NCBI RefSeq assembly: GCF_036867415.1
Contig: NZ_JBAJHU010000008.1
Location: 1 to 64,000, forward strand
Length of the DNA: 64,000 nucleotides
Origin: Rossellomorea sp036867415
Lineage (GTDB): Bacteria > Bacillota > Bacilli > Bacillales > Bacillaceae_B
Direction of reading: 5' to 3'
The notes beneath the pieces are model-generated. The model did no database searches. It had not been told where the DNA came from and was given only the letters and a program-made list of their open reading frames with translations. Both the position numbers and the translations under genes were made by a program. Below are positions 26,188 to 35,389 of the stretch, one piece after another (position 1 is the first letter of the stretch; the number at the start of each line of letters is the position of its first letter).

Positions 26188-27447
26188 ATGTCTTACGGAG
26201 AAAAAATGATAACTTCTTTGGAAGAAGGTCAATTGGAAGAAGCGAAGAAGCACTTTAAAGAAACATTGAAGTTCGGCAGTCATGAAGAAAAATTCAGCTT
26301 GGCAGAAGAGCTTCACCAATTAGGATTTCTAGAAGAAGCGAAAGAGTTATATGAAAATCTGCTTTTATATTATCCCGGCGAAGGTGAATTGATCATCGAA
26401 CTTGCAGAAGTGTTGGTTGAAATGGATAAGGAAGAAGAAGCAATCGAACAACTTTCACAATTAGATGAAGGTGACATTTCCTATCCACGGGCTTTGCTGT
26501 TAATGGCAGATCTGTATCAGATGCAGGGTCTCTTTGAGGTTAGTGAACAAAAGCTCCTGAAGGCTAAAGAGCTTTTGCCCGACGAACCTGTCATTCATTT
26601 CGGCCTTGGTGAGTTATACGCTGAAACGGGAAGATTTCTCGAAGCGATCAGGTATTACAGCCATTTGATTGAACGTGGAACCACGGAGATCGGCGGTACT
26701 TACATCCATCAGCGTCTGGCTGAAGCATACAGTGTGGGTGGATCTTTTGAAGAGGCATTATCACACTATGAGAAAGCCATTGAAGAGCATTTGGAAATCA
26801 ATACGTTGTTCGGTTATGCATTTACTGCTTATCAGGCGGGCTTTTATGAAACGGCAATTGAAAAACTTGTCTCCGTTAAAGAACTCGATCCTGATTACCA
26901 TTCAGTGTATTTGCTGCTTGCAAAGGCTTATGAACATGAAGAGCAGCTCGAAGACAGCATGAGTGTCATACATGAAGGAGTCAAGCAGGACCAATACAAC
27001 AAAGAACTGAACCTTTATGGGGGGAGGATATCCCTGAAGCTCGGCATGGAAAGAGAAGCGGAGAAATTGCTGAGGGATGCACTTGCACTCGATCCAGGAT
27101 ACTTGGAAGCAGCCCTGCTCATCAATAAGCTGTTCTTTATCCAGGATCGCTTTGAAGATGTATTGGAAATCGCCCAAATGCTGAAGGCAGAAGGAGAAGA
27201 GGAACCTCAGATTATCTGGGATCTTGCAAAAGCATACGAGGGGCTTGAACAATATAATCATGCATTAAAACATTACCGGGCTGCATATACTTATTTTAAG
27301 AATCATGTGGAGTTCCTGGCAGAGTACGGAGAATTCCTTGCTGAAGAAGGACTAAGGGGAGAAGCAATAGAAGTATATAAAGAACTCCTTAATATGGATC
27401 CTTCAAATGATGAGTGGCAGGAATTGATTGAAAGACTGCAAGACTGA
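26188..27447 (+). CDS. ypiA: TPR protein YpiA
   Basis: The 419-residue cytoplasmic protein is built of tetratricopeptide repeats from near residue 20 to the C-terminus; repeated A-x-x-Y or A-x-x-L helix pairs such as EEALSHYEKAIE and YNHALKHYRAAY are clear. It is acidic. It corresponds to YpiA, which follows the aro genes in B. subtilis. TPR proteins are scaffolds; the partner is unknown. ATG at 26188 has AAAGGAAAT seven bases upstream. Confidence 0.9.
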   Translation: MSYGEKMITSLEEGQLEEAKKHFKETLKFGSHEEKFSLAEELHQLGFLEEAKELYENLLLYYPGEGELIIELAEVLVEMDKEEEAIEQLSQLDEGDISYPRALLLMADLYQMQGLFEVSEQKLLKAKELLPDEPVIHFGLGELYAETGRFLEAIRYYSHLIERGTTEIGGTYIHQRLAEAYSVGGSFEEALSHYEKAIEEHLEINTLFGYAFTAYQAGFYETAIEKLVSVKELDPDYHSVYLLLAKAYEHEEQLEDSMSVIHEGVKQDQYNKELNLYGGRISLKLGMEREAEKLLRDALALDPGYLEAALLINKLFFIQDRFEDVLEIAQMLKAEGEEEPQIIWDLAKAYEGLEQYNHALKHYRAAYTYFKNHVEFLAEYGEFLAEEGLRGEAIEVYKELLNMDPSNDEWQELIERLQD

Positions 27448-27568
27448 CCCGGGGTTGAATGAAGACGACTGGCCGGCAGGTACAAAGCTGCAATTGCCTG
27501 AATGGGAACGAACATTATCATTAGACCGGTTTATTAATTAAATTGGATTTCGCAGAGGAGGGAAACCT

Positions 27569-28117
27569 ATGACCACCCCTGTTTCTGTCAACGAGAAGAA
27601 AGAATTTATTCGCTGGTTTTTAAATCGTTATCAATTGAAAAGAAGAGAATGTGTATGGATATTAAATTATTTGATGAGTCACGATCAGTTAATGAAGAAA
27701 GTACACTTTGTAGAAGAATCGCAATATTGTCCAAGAGGCTTAGTGATGTCGACTCATTGTGTTGAAGATGTTCCATTCCGTTTCTACAAAGAAAACATCA
27801 TGACGACCGATGCTGAAAAATCATTTCATGATATCCGATTGAATAAAGATGAAGATATCTATATCCAACTGAACTTCAGTAAAGCCAATTCAAGTTACCA
27901 ATTCGCAGCGGTGCTGGAAGAGAATCCATTCATGCCGAAATACCTGCTGATTAATGAAAAGGACCGGATCGTTGCAGAACAGTTCTTGAAAGAGAGCTTG
28001 CATTCATTTCAAAAAAATCGACTGTTGGAAGCAATTGATCGTGCTTTGGATAACGGGGATAAAGAATCCTTCAATAAATTGACGAAAGAACTGAATACAC
28101 TGGAGAAAAAAGAATGA
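27569..28117 (+). CDS. ypiB: YpiB, UPF0302 family protein
   Basis: A 182-residue soluble protein with the family's features (IRWFLNRYQLKRRECVWILNYL in part near residues 13-34, and a charged helical tail). UPF0302/YpiB members lie between ypiA and ypiF in Bacillus. I know of no established function. GAGGAGGG precedes the ATG. A terminator overlaps its stop codon. Confidence 0.88.
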   Translation: MTTPVSVNEKKEFIRWFLNRYQLKRRECVWILNYLMSHDQLMKKVHFVEESQYCPRGLVMSTHCVEDVPFRFYKENIMTTDAEKSFHDIRLNKDEDIYIQLNFSKANSSYQFAAVLEENPFMPKYLLINEKDRIVAEQFLKESLHSFQKNRLLEAIDRALDNGDKESFNKLTKELNTLEKKE

Positions 28118-28140
28118 AGACTTCCTTCATTCTTTTTTTT
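28109..28140 (+). terminator. Intrinsic terminator overlapping the ypiB stop
   Basis: AAAGAATGAAG pairs with CTTCATTCTTT around ACTTC and runs into eight T. The ypiB stop lies inside the left arm. Confidence 0.85.
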
Positions 28141-28264
28141 CATTCTTATTCATAGCTTCCATTATATTGTACATACTACGGAATAAGTGAATTTCCTTTA
28201 TAAAAAGAAGGATTAAATGATATGATGGGAGGTATAAAATGATAGAAAAAAGTGAGGGAACAAG

Positions 28265-28726
28265 ATGAATTGGAATGTAAAGGATATTGAACTTTTTGAA
28301 ACGGAGAAAGAATACATAGATACCGCTGTGATCCCGATGATTCCCGTTGATTTCATAAACGATATCAAATCGTCGGCAGCCCAGACCGAATTCATATCAC
28401 TGCTCACCCTCCATTTGGAGAGGCAATTCAAGGGGCGGATGATGATAACGCCTCCATTTACCTACCTGATGGGAACCAATGAAGGCAAAACCGGAGAAGT
28501 GCAGGAATGGGAGACACGAATGAAGGAAAGCGGAGTGAAACATGTTTTCTTTCTTACTTCCGATAGTGAGTGGAAAAAGTCGGAACAGGCTTTTAATGAT
28601 CAACTGATATGGATCCCGTCAATCCCGCTGGAACATTTGGACGAACAATATAAGCACTCAATCATGGAAGATCAAGTGAAACAGCTGTTGAATGTCATTG
28701 TACAAAAATGGCAAAAAAATTCATAA
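28265..28726 (+). CDS. ypiF: YpiF, DUF2487 protein
   Basis: A 153-residue cytoplasmic protein beginning MNWNVKDIELFETEKEYIDTA in part, the DUF2487/YpiF family start, and located directly before qcrA as in B. subtilis. GAGGGAACAAG lies just upstream. No catalytic motif is visible and the function is unknown to me; the conserved position suggests a link to the bc complex but does not prove it. Confidence 0.85.
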   Translation: MNWNVKDIELFETEKEYIDTAVIPMIPVDFINDIKSSAAQTEFISLLTLHLERQFKGRMMITPPFTYLMGTNEGKTGEVQEWETRMKESGVKHVFFLTSDSEWKKSEQAFNDQLIWIPSIPLEHLDEQYKHSIMEDQVKQLLNVIVQKWQKNS

Positions 28727-28765
28727 AAACTTCACATAGTATCCATCTTTTAGTTTATTGAGTTA

Positions 28766-28794
28766 TTGACCTTGTAATAACTTTAATATATCAT
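28766..28794 (+). promoter_or_regulatory. Sigma-A promoter of qcrABC
   Basis: TTGACC (28766-28771), a 17-base spacer and TATCAT (28789-28794) fit the vegetative consensus, with a leader of about 65 bases to qcrA. Confidence 0.6.
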
Positions 28795-28866
28795 AGTTAT
28801 GTCCTAGTTTTATATTTGTGCGAAATATGTCCGATGGACTTACCTTACGATAGAGGGGGGAAAAGG

Positions 28867-29376
28867 ATGAGCAAGCATCGTGTATCGAGACGTCAATTCC
28901 TTAACTATACACTTACGGGTGTAGGCGGTTTCATGGCAGCAGGAATGCTGATGCCAATGGTTCGATTTGCTGTCGATCCAGTATTGAAAACTTCAGCTGC
29001 CGGAGATTTTATTGCGACGAAGCAAAAAGTATCAGAACTAACGAATGAACCAGTTCGTGTCGACTATTCTTATGAACAAAAAGATGCGTGGTACACATCA
29101 GAAGTTACTCACACTGCATGGGTATACAAGAACAAGGAAGGTAATATCATTGCTCTTTCACCAGTATGTAAGCATCTTGGATGCACAGTCAACTGGGCCG
29201 GAGACAAGAATAACCCGAATAAGTTCTATTGCCCTTGCCATGGTGGAATGTATGAGAAAAATGGTAAAAACATTCCTGGTACACCACCGACAGCACCGTT
29301 GGATACATATCCGACAAAAGAGAAAGACGGTATTTTATACCTTGGACAACCTGAACCAAATAAATATGTTAAGTAA
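28867..29376 (+). CDS. qcrA: Menaquinol:cytochrome c reductase Rieske subunit
   Basis: The iron-sulfur subunit of the bc complex. A twin-arginine signal/anchor (SRRQFLNY at residues 6-13, then a hydrophobic stretch) places the folded 2Fe-2S domain outside. Both cluster-binding boxes are visible, CKHLGC and CPCHGG. ATG at 28867 gives 169 residues and follows a purine-rich GGGGGG stretch. Confidence 0.96.
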   Translation: MSKHRVSRRQFLNYTLTGVGGFMAAGMLMPMVRFAVDPVLKTSAAGDFIATKQKVSELTNEPVRVDYSYEQKDAWYTSEVTHTAWVYKNKEGNIIALSPVCKHLGCTVNWAGDKNNPNKFYCPCHGGMYEKNGKNIPGTPPTAPLDTYPTKEKDGILYLGQPEPNKYVK

Positions 29377-29389
29377 GGGGGCGTAATCT

Positions 29390-30064
29390 GTGCTGAACAA
29401 AATCTATGACTGGGTTGACGAGCGTTTGGACATTACGCCTATGTGGCGGGATATTGCGGACCACGAAGTACCTGAACACGTAAACCCTGCGCATCACTTC
29501 TCTGCGTTTGTTTACTGTTTCGGCGGTCTGACTTTCTTCGTAACCGTGATCCAAATCTTATCTGGTATGTTCCTGACTATGTACTATGTACCCGATATCA
29601 AGAACGCTTGGGAATCAGTTTATTATCTGCAAAACGAAGTAGCATTCGGTCAAATCGTCCGTGGAATGCATCACTGGGGAGCAAGCTTGGTAATCGTAAT
29701 GATGTTCTTACATACACTGCGTGTATTCTTCCAAGGTGCATACAAGAAACCTCGTGAATTGAACTGGGTTGTTGGAGTACTTATTTTCTTCGTCATGTTA
29801 GGGCTTGGATTCACCGGTTATTTATTGCCGTGGGATATGAAAGCGCTATTCGCAACGAAGGTTGGTCTTGAAATTGCGGCTGCAACGCCATTCATCGGTG
29901 AACAAGTGAAAACGCTCTTAGCCGGTGATGCTACAATTGTAGGTGCTCAAACGTTAACGCGTTTCTTCGCGATTCACGTATTCTTCCTGCCTGCTGCACT
30001 TCTTGGATTAATGGGAGCTCACTTCCTGATGATCCGGAAGCAAGGTATTTCCGGACCGCTATAA
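29390..30064 (+). CDS. qcrB: Menaquinol:cytochrome c reductase cytochrome b subunit
   Basis: A 224-residue membrane protein corresponding to the N-terminal, haem-bearing half of cytochrome b (b6-type split). Four transmembrane helices are visible with haem-ligand histidines (MHHWGAS, FLHTLR, and later FFAIHVFF), plus GYLLPWD. GTG start at 29390 after AAGGGGGCG. The quinol is menaquinol, made by the menaquinone genes of this window. Confidence 0.96.
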   Translation: MLNKIYDWVDERLDITPMWRDIADHEVPEHVNPAHHFSAFVYCFGGLTFFVTVIQILSGMFLTMYYVPDIKNAWESVYYLQNEVAFGQIVRGMHHWGASLVIVMMFLHTLRVFFQGAYKKPRELNWVVGVLIFFVMLGLGFTGYLLPWDMKALFATKVGLEIAAATPFIGEQVKTLLAGDATIVGAQTLTRFFAIHVFFLPAALLGLMGAHFLMIRKQGISGPL

Positions 30065-30114
30065 GATACGATTTATTGAAAATCTGATAAACCTACTAAA
30101 AGGAGGGGGACACT

Positions 30115-30891
30115 ATGCATCGAGGAAAAGGGATGAAGTTTGTTGGTGATTCTCGTGTGCCTGCAAACAGAAAACCGAATATTCCTAAAGATTATTCGGA
30201 GTTCCCTGGAAAAACAGAAGCTTTCTGGCCAAACTTTTTACTGAAAGAATGGCTGGTAGGGGCTGTTTTCCTGATTGGTTACTTATGTTTAACGGTTGCA
30301 CATCCATCACCGTTAGAACGTATCGCCGATCCTACGGATACTGGATATATTCCATTGCCTGACTGGTATTTCTTATTCTTATACCAATTACTTAAGTACA
30401 CATATGCATCTGGACCTTATAATGTGATTGGAGCATTCATCATTCCAGGGATTGCTTTTGGAGCGCTGCTTCTTGCACCATTCATTGACAGAGGACCTGA
30501 ACGCCGTCCGACAAAGCGTCCATTTGCAACTGGATTCATGCTGTTAGCTCTTGCAGCCACTTACTTCCTGACTTGGGAATCTGTTGCAACTCATGACTGG
30601 GAAGCAGCGAAAGAACAAGGAAAGATCGTGGCGGAAGCAGAAATCGATAAAGAATCTGAAGGGTATAAAATCTTTTCTGATGCTAAAAACAGCTGTATCA
30701 CTTGTCACGGTGAAAATATGACAGGTGGAGCAGCGGCGCCATCTTTAGTCGGAACAGGACTGAAGCCTGAAGAAATTAAAGACATCGCCAAAAATGGTAA
30801 GCCTCCTGGGATGCCGGCAGGTTTATTCAAAGGTACGGATGAAGAGCTGGATAAACTGGCTGAATTCATTTCCGGACTGAAAGCAGAATAA
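30115..30891 (+). CDS. qcrC: Menaquinol:cytochrome c reductase subunit IV-cytochrome c fusion
   Basis: Residues about 1-160 are the subunit IV part with three transmembrane helices and the quinol-site PDWYF motif near 83. Residues about 175-258 form a cytochrome c domain with the CITCH haem attachment site and a distal methionine in GMPAG. This fusion is typical of Bacillus bc complexes. AAAGGAGGGGG precedes the ATG. Confidence 0.96.
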   Translation: MHRGKGMKFVGDSRVPANRKPNIPKDYSEFPGKTEAFWPNFLLKEWLVGAVFLIGYLCLTVAHPSPLERIADPTDTGYIPLPDWYFLFLYQLLKYTYASGPYNVIGAFIIPGIAFGALLLAPFIDRGPERRPTKRPFATGFMLLALAATYFLTWESVATHDWEAAKEQGKIVAEAEIDKESEGYKIFSDAKNSCITCHGENMTGGAAAPSLVGTGLKPEEIKDIAKNGKPPGMPAGLFKGTDEELDKLAEFISGLKAE

Positions 30892-30898
30892 CATGTAT

Positions 30899-30930
30899 AA
30901 AAAGAGCCAGCAGATGTTGGCTCTTTTTTT
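30899..30930 (+). terminator. Intrinsic terminator after qcrC
   Basis: AAAAAGAGCCA and TTGGCTCTTTTT pair around GCAGATG, with seven T. Confidence 0.85.
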
Positions 30931-30968
30931 CTACGATGAAACTCTTTTATAAGAAAGGGGCCGGTACG

Positions 30969-31568
30969 ATGATTACTTGGCTTTTCTCCATTTTGACAAA
31001 TAAAGCTTTTATATGGTTGCTGCTCATCGTAAATCTCTTAGGTACGATTTACGGTTATATTTGGTACATGCCTCAATTGAGAAATACACCGGATCAATTC
31101 ATGATCTTTGTTCCTGACAGCCCTACAGCAAGTCTCTTCTTTTGTTTCGTCCTGATTGCGTTCCTGAGGAACAGGAATTGGCCGCTTTTTGAGGTGCTGG
31201 CAATCATTACATTATTCAAATATGGGGTCTGGGCTGTCGTCATGAATCTGCTCACCTTAATGGTCAGCGGTGAACTGCCGTGGGAAGGATATATGTTGAT
31301 GGTATCCCATGGTGCGATGGCTTTGCAGGGCCTATTATATTCTTCATTCTATCGAGTGAAAATGTGGCACTTGGCTGCAGGTGCACTTTGGACTTTACAT
31401 AATGATATTATTGATTATGTTTACATGCAATTCCCTGTTTATTCCAAGTTATTTCTTTACATACAGAACATTGGTTATTTTACATTCTGGCTCAGCATTT
31501 TTTCGATTGCACTAGCCTATTATTTCACCCAAAAGACACCTCGTTACCATTTGGATCCCAACTTTTAG
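30969..31568 (+). CDS. ypjA: DUF1405 membrane protein YpjA
   Basis: A 199-residue membrane protein with about six hydrophobic helices and features of the DUF1405/YpjA family (GYIWYMPQL near 30-40, HNDIIDYVY near 150). ATG at 30969 with AAAGGGG upstream is preferred over an ATG eleven codons earlier that would start within the qcrC terminator region. The function is unknown. Confidence 0.85.
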   Translation: MITWLFSILTNKAFIWLLLIVNLLGTIYGYIWYMPQLRNTPDQFMIFVPDSPTASLFFCFVLIAFLRNRNWPLFEVLAIITLFKYGVWAVVMNLLTLMVSGELPWEGYMLMVSHGAMALQGLLYSSFYRVKMWHLAAGALWTLHNDIIDYVYMQFPVYSKLFLYIQNIGYFTFWLSIFSIALAYYFTQKTPRYHLDPNF

Positions 31569-31636
31569 AGAGCTTTTTTGGTCTACTCTTGTCCACCCTT
31601 TCATACACTTTATTAGTAGTTTTAGGGGGGACAAGT

Positions 31637-32425
31637 ATGAAATTCATGAAAGCAGTGTTTATCCTATTCTTTTTATTTTCAGCTCCGCATATTTCTCTAG
31701 CAGATCACGCTCCGTCTCCAGTAAATGAACTAGATGATATCGCCGATCAGGCATTGCAAATGACTAAAGCCGGTAAATATGAGGAAGCGAAACATTTACT
31801 GAATCATTTTTCGGAAGAGTTTACTGTACAAAGCATGCACCAGTCGTTTTCAATGGATGAGCTGAGGATCCTGACGATCTCACATAATCTTGCTTTAGAA
31901 ACCATTAATCAGACGAATTCCGGAATTGAACAGAAAGTGAATGCTGTCACAAGATTCAGGTTAGTCATGGATGCATTATCAAGTCATTATCAGCCTCTTT
32001 GGATTGAAATGGAAGATCCGCTGATGGAAGCTTTTAATGGCGTGAAATCGGCGGCTGAAAGCGGAAACAGCGAACAATATCATACAGAACTGAATTTGTT
32101 TTTATCGAAATACAACATCATACAGCCAAGTATCAAACTGGATATTCCAGTAGACCAGGCACAGGCATTGGATGCAAGGATATCTTATCTGGATCATTAT
32201 CGGCAAAAAGTTCTGGAAAGCACTGACGCAATGGCAGAATTAACAACCCTGCAATCAGATCTTGAGCATCTTTTTGAAAATAAAAAGGAAGATGAAGCAG
32301 ATCCTTCTTTATGGTGGGTGATTATTTCAACCGGAAGTATTATTGTCTCTACATTATCTTATGTAGGTTGGAGAAAATACAGGGGACAGGGAGAAGCTCC
32401 TTCATCAGAACGGCAAAAAAATTGA
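31637..32425 (+). CDS. ypjB: Sporulation protein YpjB
   Basis: The 262-residue protein has an N-terminal signal peptide (MKFMKAVFILFFLFSAPH), a helical extracytoplasmic domain and a C-terminal transmembrane segment (WWVIISTGSIIVSTLSYVGW) with a short basic tail. It matches YpjB, annotated as a sporulation protein in B. subtilis. AGGGGGG lies seven bases before the ATG. The exact role in sporulation is not known to me. Confidence 0.82.
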   Translation: MKFMKAVFILFFLFSAPHISLADHAPSPVNELDDIADQALQMTKAGKYEEAKHLLNHFSEEFTVQSMHQSFSMDELRILTISHNLALETINQTNSGIEQKVNAVTRFRLVMDALSSHYQPLWIEMEDPLMEAFNGVKSAAESGNSEQYHTELNLFLSKYNIIQPSIKLDIPVDQAQALDARISYLDHYRQKVLESTDAMAELTTLQSDLEHLFENKKEDEADPSLWWVIISTGSIIVSTLSYVGWRKYRGQGEAPSSERQKN

Positions 32426-32478
32426 CAGAATCTTTATAGCAATATAAAATTTAGTTATCTGAACATCTGGAGGTTTTT

Positions 32479-33165
32479 GTGACAATGATGAGTTTTATTA
32501 TCTACTTTTTACTCATTGCATTGATCCCGATCTGGGCACAAATGCGGGTGAAAAGTACGTTTAAAAAATATTCAAGAGTGGCTACGACTTCCGGTAAGAC
32601 CGGAAGGGAAATGGCAAGAAAGATACTTGATGAGAATGGACTCTTTGATGTAAAGGTGGTAGAGGGCAGGGGCTTCCTGAGCGACCACTACAATCCGATT
32701 TCAAAAACGGTTGCATTATCACCCGATAACTATCATGGCCATTCAGTAGCCGGGGCTGCTGTTGCAGCCCATGAAGTAGGACACGCCATCCAGGACGCTG
32801 AAAGCTATGCTTTTCTTCGTTTCAGGCATGCTTTGGTGCCGGTTGCAAATATCGGTTCGAATATGTCTTGGATCTTCCTGCTCATTGGAATGTTTACACA
32901 AATGACAGGCATGTTCCTTCTCGGTATCGTCCTGCTGGCAGCGGGTGTTGTCTTCCAATTAATCACTCTTCCTGTTGAATTCAATGCATCATCCCGTGCG
33001 ATGAATCAAATTGTTTCGCTGGGATTGATCCGCAATGAAGAAGAACGGCATGCAAAGAAAGTATTAAATGCAGCCGCGATGACATATGTAGCAGCAGCTG
33101 CAGTAGCGGTAATCGAGCTCCTAAGACTTGTATTGATCTTTACCGGTATGCAGGGTGAAGACTAA
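32479..33165 (+). CDS. Membrane zinc metallopeptidase, YugP-like
   Basis: The HEVGHA motif near residue 94 carries the zinc-binding histidines and catalytic glutamate of the YugP family (neutral zinc metallopeptidases). Transmembrane segments flank it: one at the N-terminus, two in the middle, and one at the C-terminus, in 228 residues. The GTG at 32479 has TCTGGAGG five bases before it; an ATG two codons in is possible. In B. subtilis yugP lies elsewhere, so its position here after ypjB is a local difference. The substrate is unknown. Confidence 0.85.
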   Translation: MTMMSFIIYFLLIALIPIWAQMRVKSTFKKYSRVATTSGKTGREMARKILDENGLFDVKVVEGRGFLSDHYNPISKTVALSPDNYHGHSVAGAAVAAHEVGHAIQDAESYAFLRFRHALVPVANIGSNMSWIFLLIGMFTQMTGMFLLGIVLLAAGVVFQLITLPVEFNASSRAMNQIVSLGLIRNEEERHAKKVLNAAAMTYVAAAAVAVIELLRLVLIFTGMQGED

Positions 33166-33183
33166 TTTCACGGTAACGAAAGA

Positions 33184-33214
33184 AGAGGCTGGGACAAAAG
33201 TGTCTCAGCCTCTT
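33184..33214. terminator. Bidirectional terminator between the peptidase gene and ypjC
   Basis: AGAGGCTGGGACA and TGTCTCAGCCTCT form a long stem around AAAG. The two flanking genes converge on it. Confidence 0.75.
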
Positions 33215-33244
33215 TCATTATGGAGGATCCCATTTTAGATCAGT

Positions 33245-34114
33245 TTAGTCATTGAGGGGGTTCTTGTCTGCATCAAGTGTAAATCCTTCACCAAGAACAT
33301 CATGAACGACCGTTACAGAAACAAAAGCATGTGGGTCCACAGCTGTTATAATATTTTTCAGTCGAACAATTTCATTTTTCCCAACGACACAGTATAGCAC
33401 TTCCCGGTCCAGCTTAGTGAAGGAACCATGACCCCTCAAAACAGTGACACCGCGATCCATCTTTTCATTAATTACTCCCGCGATTTCTTCATGATGATCA
33501 GAAATAATCATCGCACCCCGTGCAGAATATGCCCCTTCCTGCATGAAGTCTATTACTTTGGCTGCGACAAATACAGCTACCAATGTGTACATGGCTTCCC
33601 TGTATTCCAGGTATGTGATAAGAGAAGCGATGATGACCACAGCATCGAACATAAACATGGTTTTTCCCATACTCCATCCGATGTACTTGTGTACTAATCT
33701 GGCGATGATATCAACACCGCCTGTTGTTCCACCGTATCTGAAAATGATCCCCAGGCCGATTCCTATGAAAACACCTGCAAATAGAGCTACAAGAAATAAG
33801 TCATCCTCAAGGTGGATCACCATTTGATAACGTTGAAAAATCCATAGGAACACTGATAGACTCACGGTACCGATAATTGTGTAATAAAACGCCTTCTTTC
33901 CGAGAAGCTTCCACCCGATGAAAAACAGAGGTATATTTAGGGCAAGATTAGAGTAGGAAGGATCGATATCGAACAGGAAGTATAGGATTAACGTAATACC
34001 CGTAAATCCACCTTCTGCAAGTTCATTCTGCATATTAAAATGTACAAGGCCAAAGGCAAAGATTGCAGAACCTAATAGAATGAAAAAGATATTTTTAAAC
34101 CGTAATTCGAGCAT
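33245..34114 (-). CDS. ypjC: YitT-family membrane protein YpjC (DUF2179 domain)
   Basis: About five transmembrane helices (residues 10-180) with a soluble C-terminal DUF2179 domain (about 205-280), as in YitT/YpjC proteins. GGTTGGVDI near residue 128 is characteristic of the family. The 289-residue protein is on the opposite strand from its neighbours, as in B. subtilis. AAAGGAGGG lies before the ATG at 34114. The transported substrate is unknown. Confidence 0.88.
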   Translation of the reverse strand: MLELRFKNIFFILLGSAIFAFGLVHFNMQNELAEGGFTGITLILYFLFDIDPSYSNLALNIPLFFIGWKLLGKKAFYYTIIGTVSLSVFLWIFQRYQMVIHLEDDLFLVALFAGVFIGIGLGIIFRYGGTTGGVDIIARLVHKYIGWSMGKTMFMFDAVVIIASLITYLEYREAMYTLVAVFVAAKVIDFMQEGAYSARGAMIISDHHEEIAGVINEKMDRGVTVLRGHGSFTKLDREVLYCVVGKNEIVRLKNIITAVDPHAFVSVTVVHDVLGEGFTLDADKNPLND

Positions 34115-34267
34115 TGGCGATGTCCCTCCTTTGATGATAGATTTCCAATTAACAGAGACATTATATAGGAAGCGTTTTGATGTGGCAATCCTTTAAACGT
34201 AATATTTGTAAATATGATAAGATTTAGCTAACATGATAAAAGATGATGAAGGAGTGTGTCTTTCAAG

Positions 34268-34621
34268 ATGACCAACGAAAAAACCATGAGTCAATTACAG
34301 ACTGAAGTTGATCAATACATAAGCCAATTTAAAGAAGGTTATTTCAGCCCGCTTGCGATGACGGCCAGGTTGACTGAAGAGTTGGGAGAACTCGCACGCG
34401 AAATTAACCATTATTATGGTGAAAAACCGAAGAAAAATACAGAAAAAGAGAAAACAGTTGAAGAAGAACTCGGCGATGTTTTGTTTGTTCTTATCTGCAT
34501 GGCGAATTCTCTGGATATCAGCCTCGAGGGTGCTCATGATCGGGTCATGAACAAGTTCAATACTCGCGATAAAGATCGTTGGACAAGAAAAGAAGGCGGT
34601 GAAGAGCATGGAACAAATTAA
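34268..34621 (+). CDS. ypjD: MazG-type nucleotide pyrophosphohydrolase YpjD
   Basis: A 117-residue protein with the metal-binding EELGE and EELGDVLF motifs of the MazG-like superfamily (residues about 37-41 and 66-73), hydrolysing (d)NTPs to monophosphates. ATG at 34268 aligns with the B. subtilis start; a GTG at 34256 closer to GAAGGAG is possible. Its end overlaps dapB by 14 bases. Confidence 0.88.
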   Translation: MTNEKTMSQLQTEVDQYISQFKEGYFSPLAMTARLTEELGELAREINHYYGEKPKKNTEKEKTVEEELGDVLFVLICMANSLDISLEGAHDRVMNKFNTRDKDRWTRKEGGEEHGTN

Positions 34622-35378
34622 AGTCACCATTGCAGGGCCAAGAGGCAGAATGGGGAGAGAAGCAGTGGAACTGGTTCAGGACACCCCGCATTTTACTTTG
34701 ATCAGTGTGGTCGATCATAAAGGCGAAGCGAACCTCGACGTTCCTGTTTATAATGAAATATCAGAATGTTTGAAAGAGGAAACTCCAGATGTCCTGATCG
34801 ATCTCACTACACCTGAAGTCGGCTATATGCATACGAAAACTGCGTTGGAATATGGCGTCAGGCCGGTCGTTGGAACCACAGGCTTTACGGCAGGGGAACT
34901 CTCCGAACTAAAAGAGCTTGCCGAGTCCAGGGAGCTTGGCTGCATCATCGCCCCAAACTTCGCTATCGGTGCTGTATTAATGATGAAGTTTTCGCAAATG
35001 GCAGCAAAGTACTTCGATGATATAGAAATCATTGAATTGCATCATGATCAAAAATTGGATGCTCCATCAGGAACTGCCGTCAAAACAGCTGAAATGATCA
35101 AAGAAGTAAGGGAACCCAAAACACAGGGCCACCAAAATGAAAAGGAAACCATTTCCGGTGCAAGGGGTGCCGATATCGACGGTATGCATATCCATAGTGT
35201 CAGGCTGCCCGGGTTGATAGCCCATCAGCAGGTGATGTTCGGTGCAGAGGGACAGACGCTTACTGTGCGTCATGATTCTTATAACAGGACAAGCTTCATG
35301 TCCGGGGTCAAAGTTTCTGTTGAGACAGTTATGAACCTGAATACGCTCGTTTATGGTTTAGAAAATATTTTGGACTAG
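34608..35378 (+). CDS. dapB: 4-hydroxy-tetrahydrodipicolinate reductase
   Basis: NAD(P)H-dependent reductase of lysine and diaminopimelate synthesis, also relevant to dipicolinate in spores. The nucleotide motif AGPRGRMG lies at residues 8-15, and ELHHDQKLDAPSGTA (near 146-160) contains the catalytic His and Lys. The length is 256 residues. It is translationally coupled to ypjD by overlap. Confidence 0.96.
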   Translation: MEQIKVTIAGPRGRMGREAVELVQDTPHFTLISVVDHKGEANLDVPVYNEISECLKEETPDVLIDLTTPEVGYMHTKTALEYGVRPVVGTTGFTAGELSELKELAESRELGCIIAPNFAIGAVLMMKFSQMAAKYFDDIEIIELHHDQKLDAPSGTAVKTAEMIKEVREPKTQGHQNEKETISGARGADIDGMHIHSVRLPGLIAHQQVMFGAEGQTLTVRHDSYNRTSFMSGVKVSVETVMNLNTLVYGLENILD

Positions 35379-35389
35379 GGGTGAAGCTG

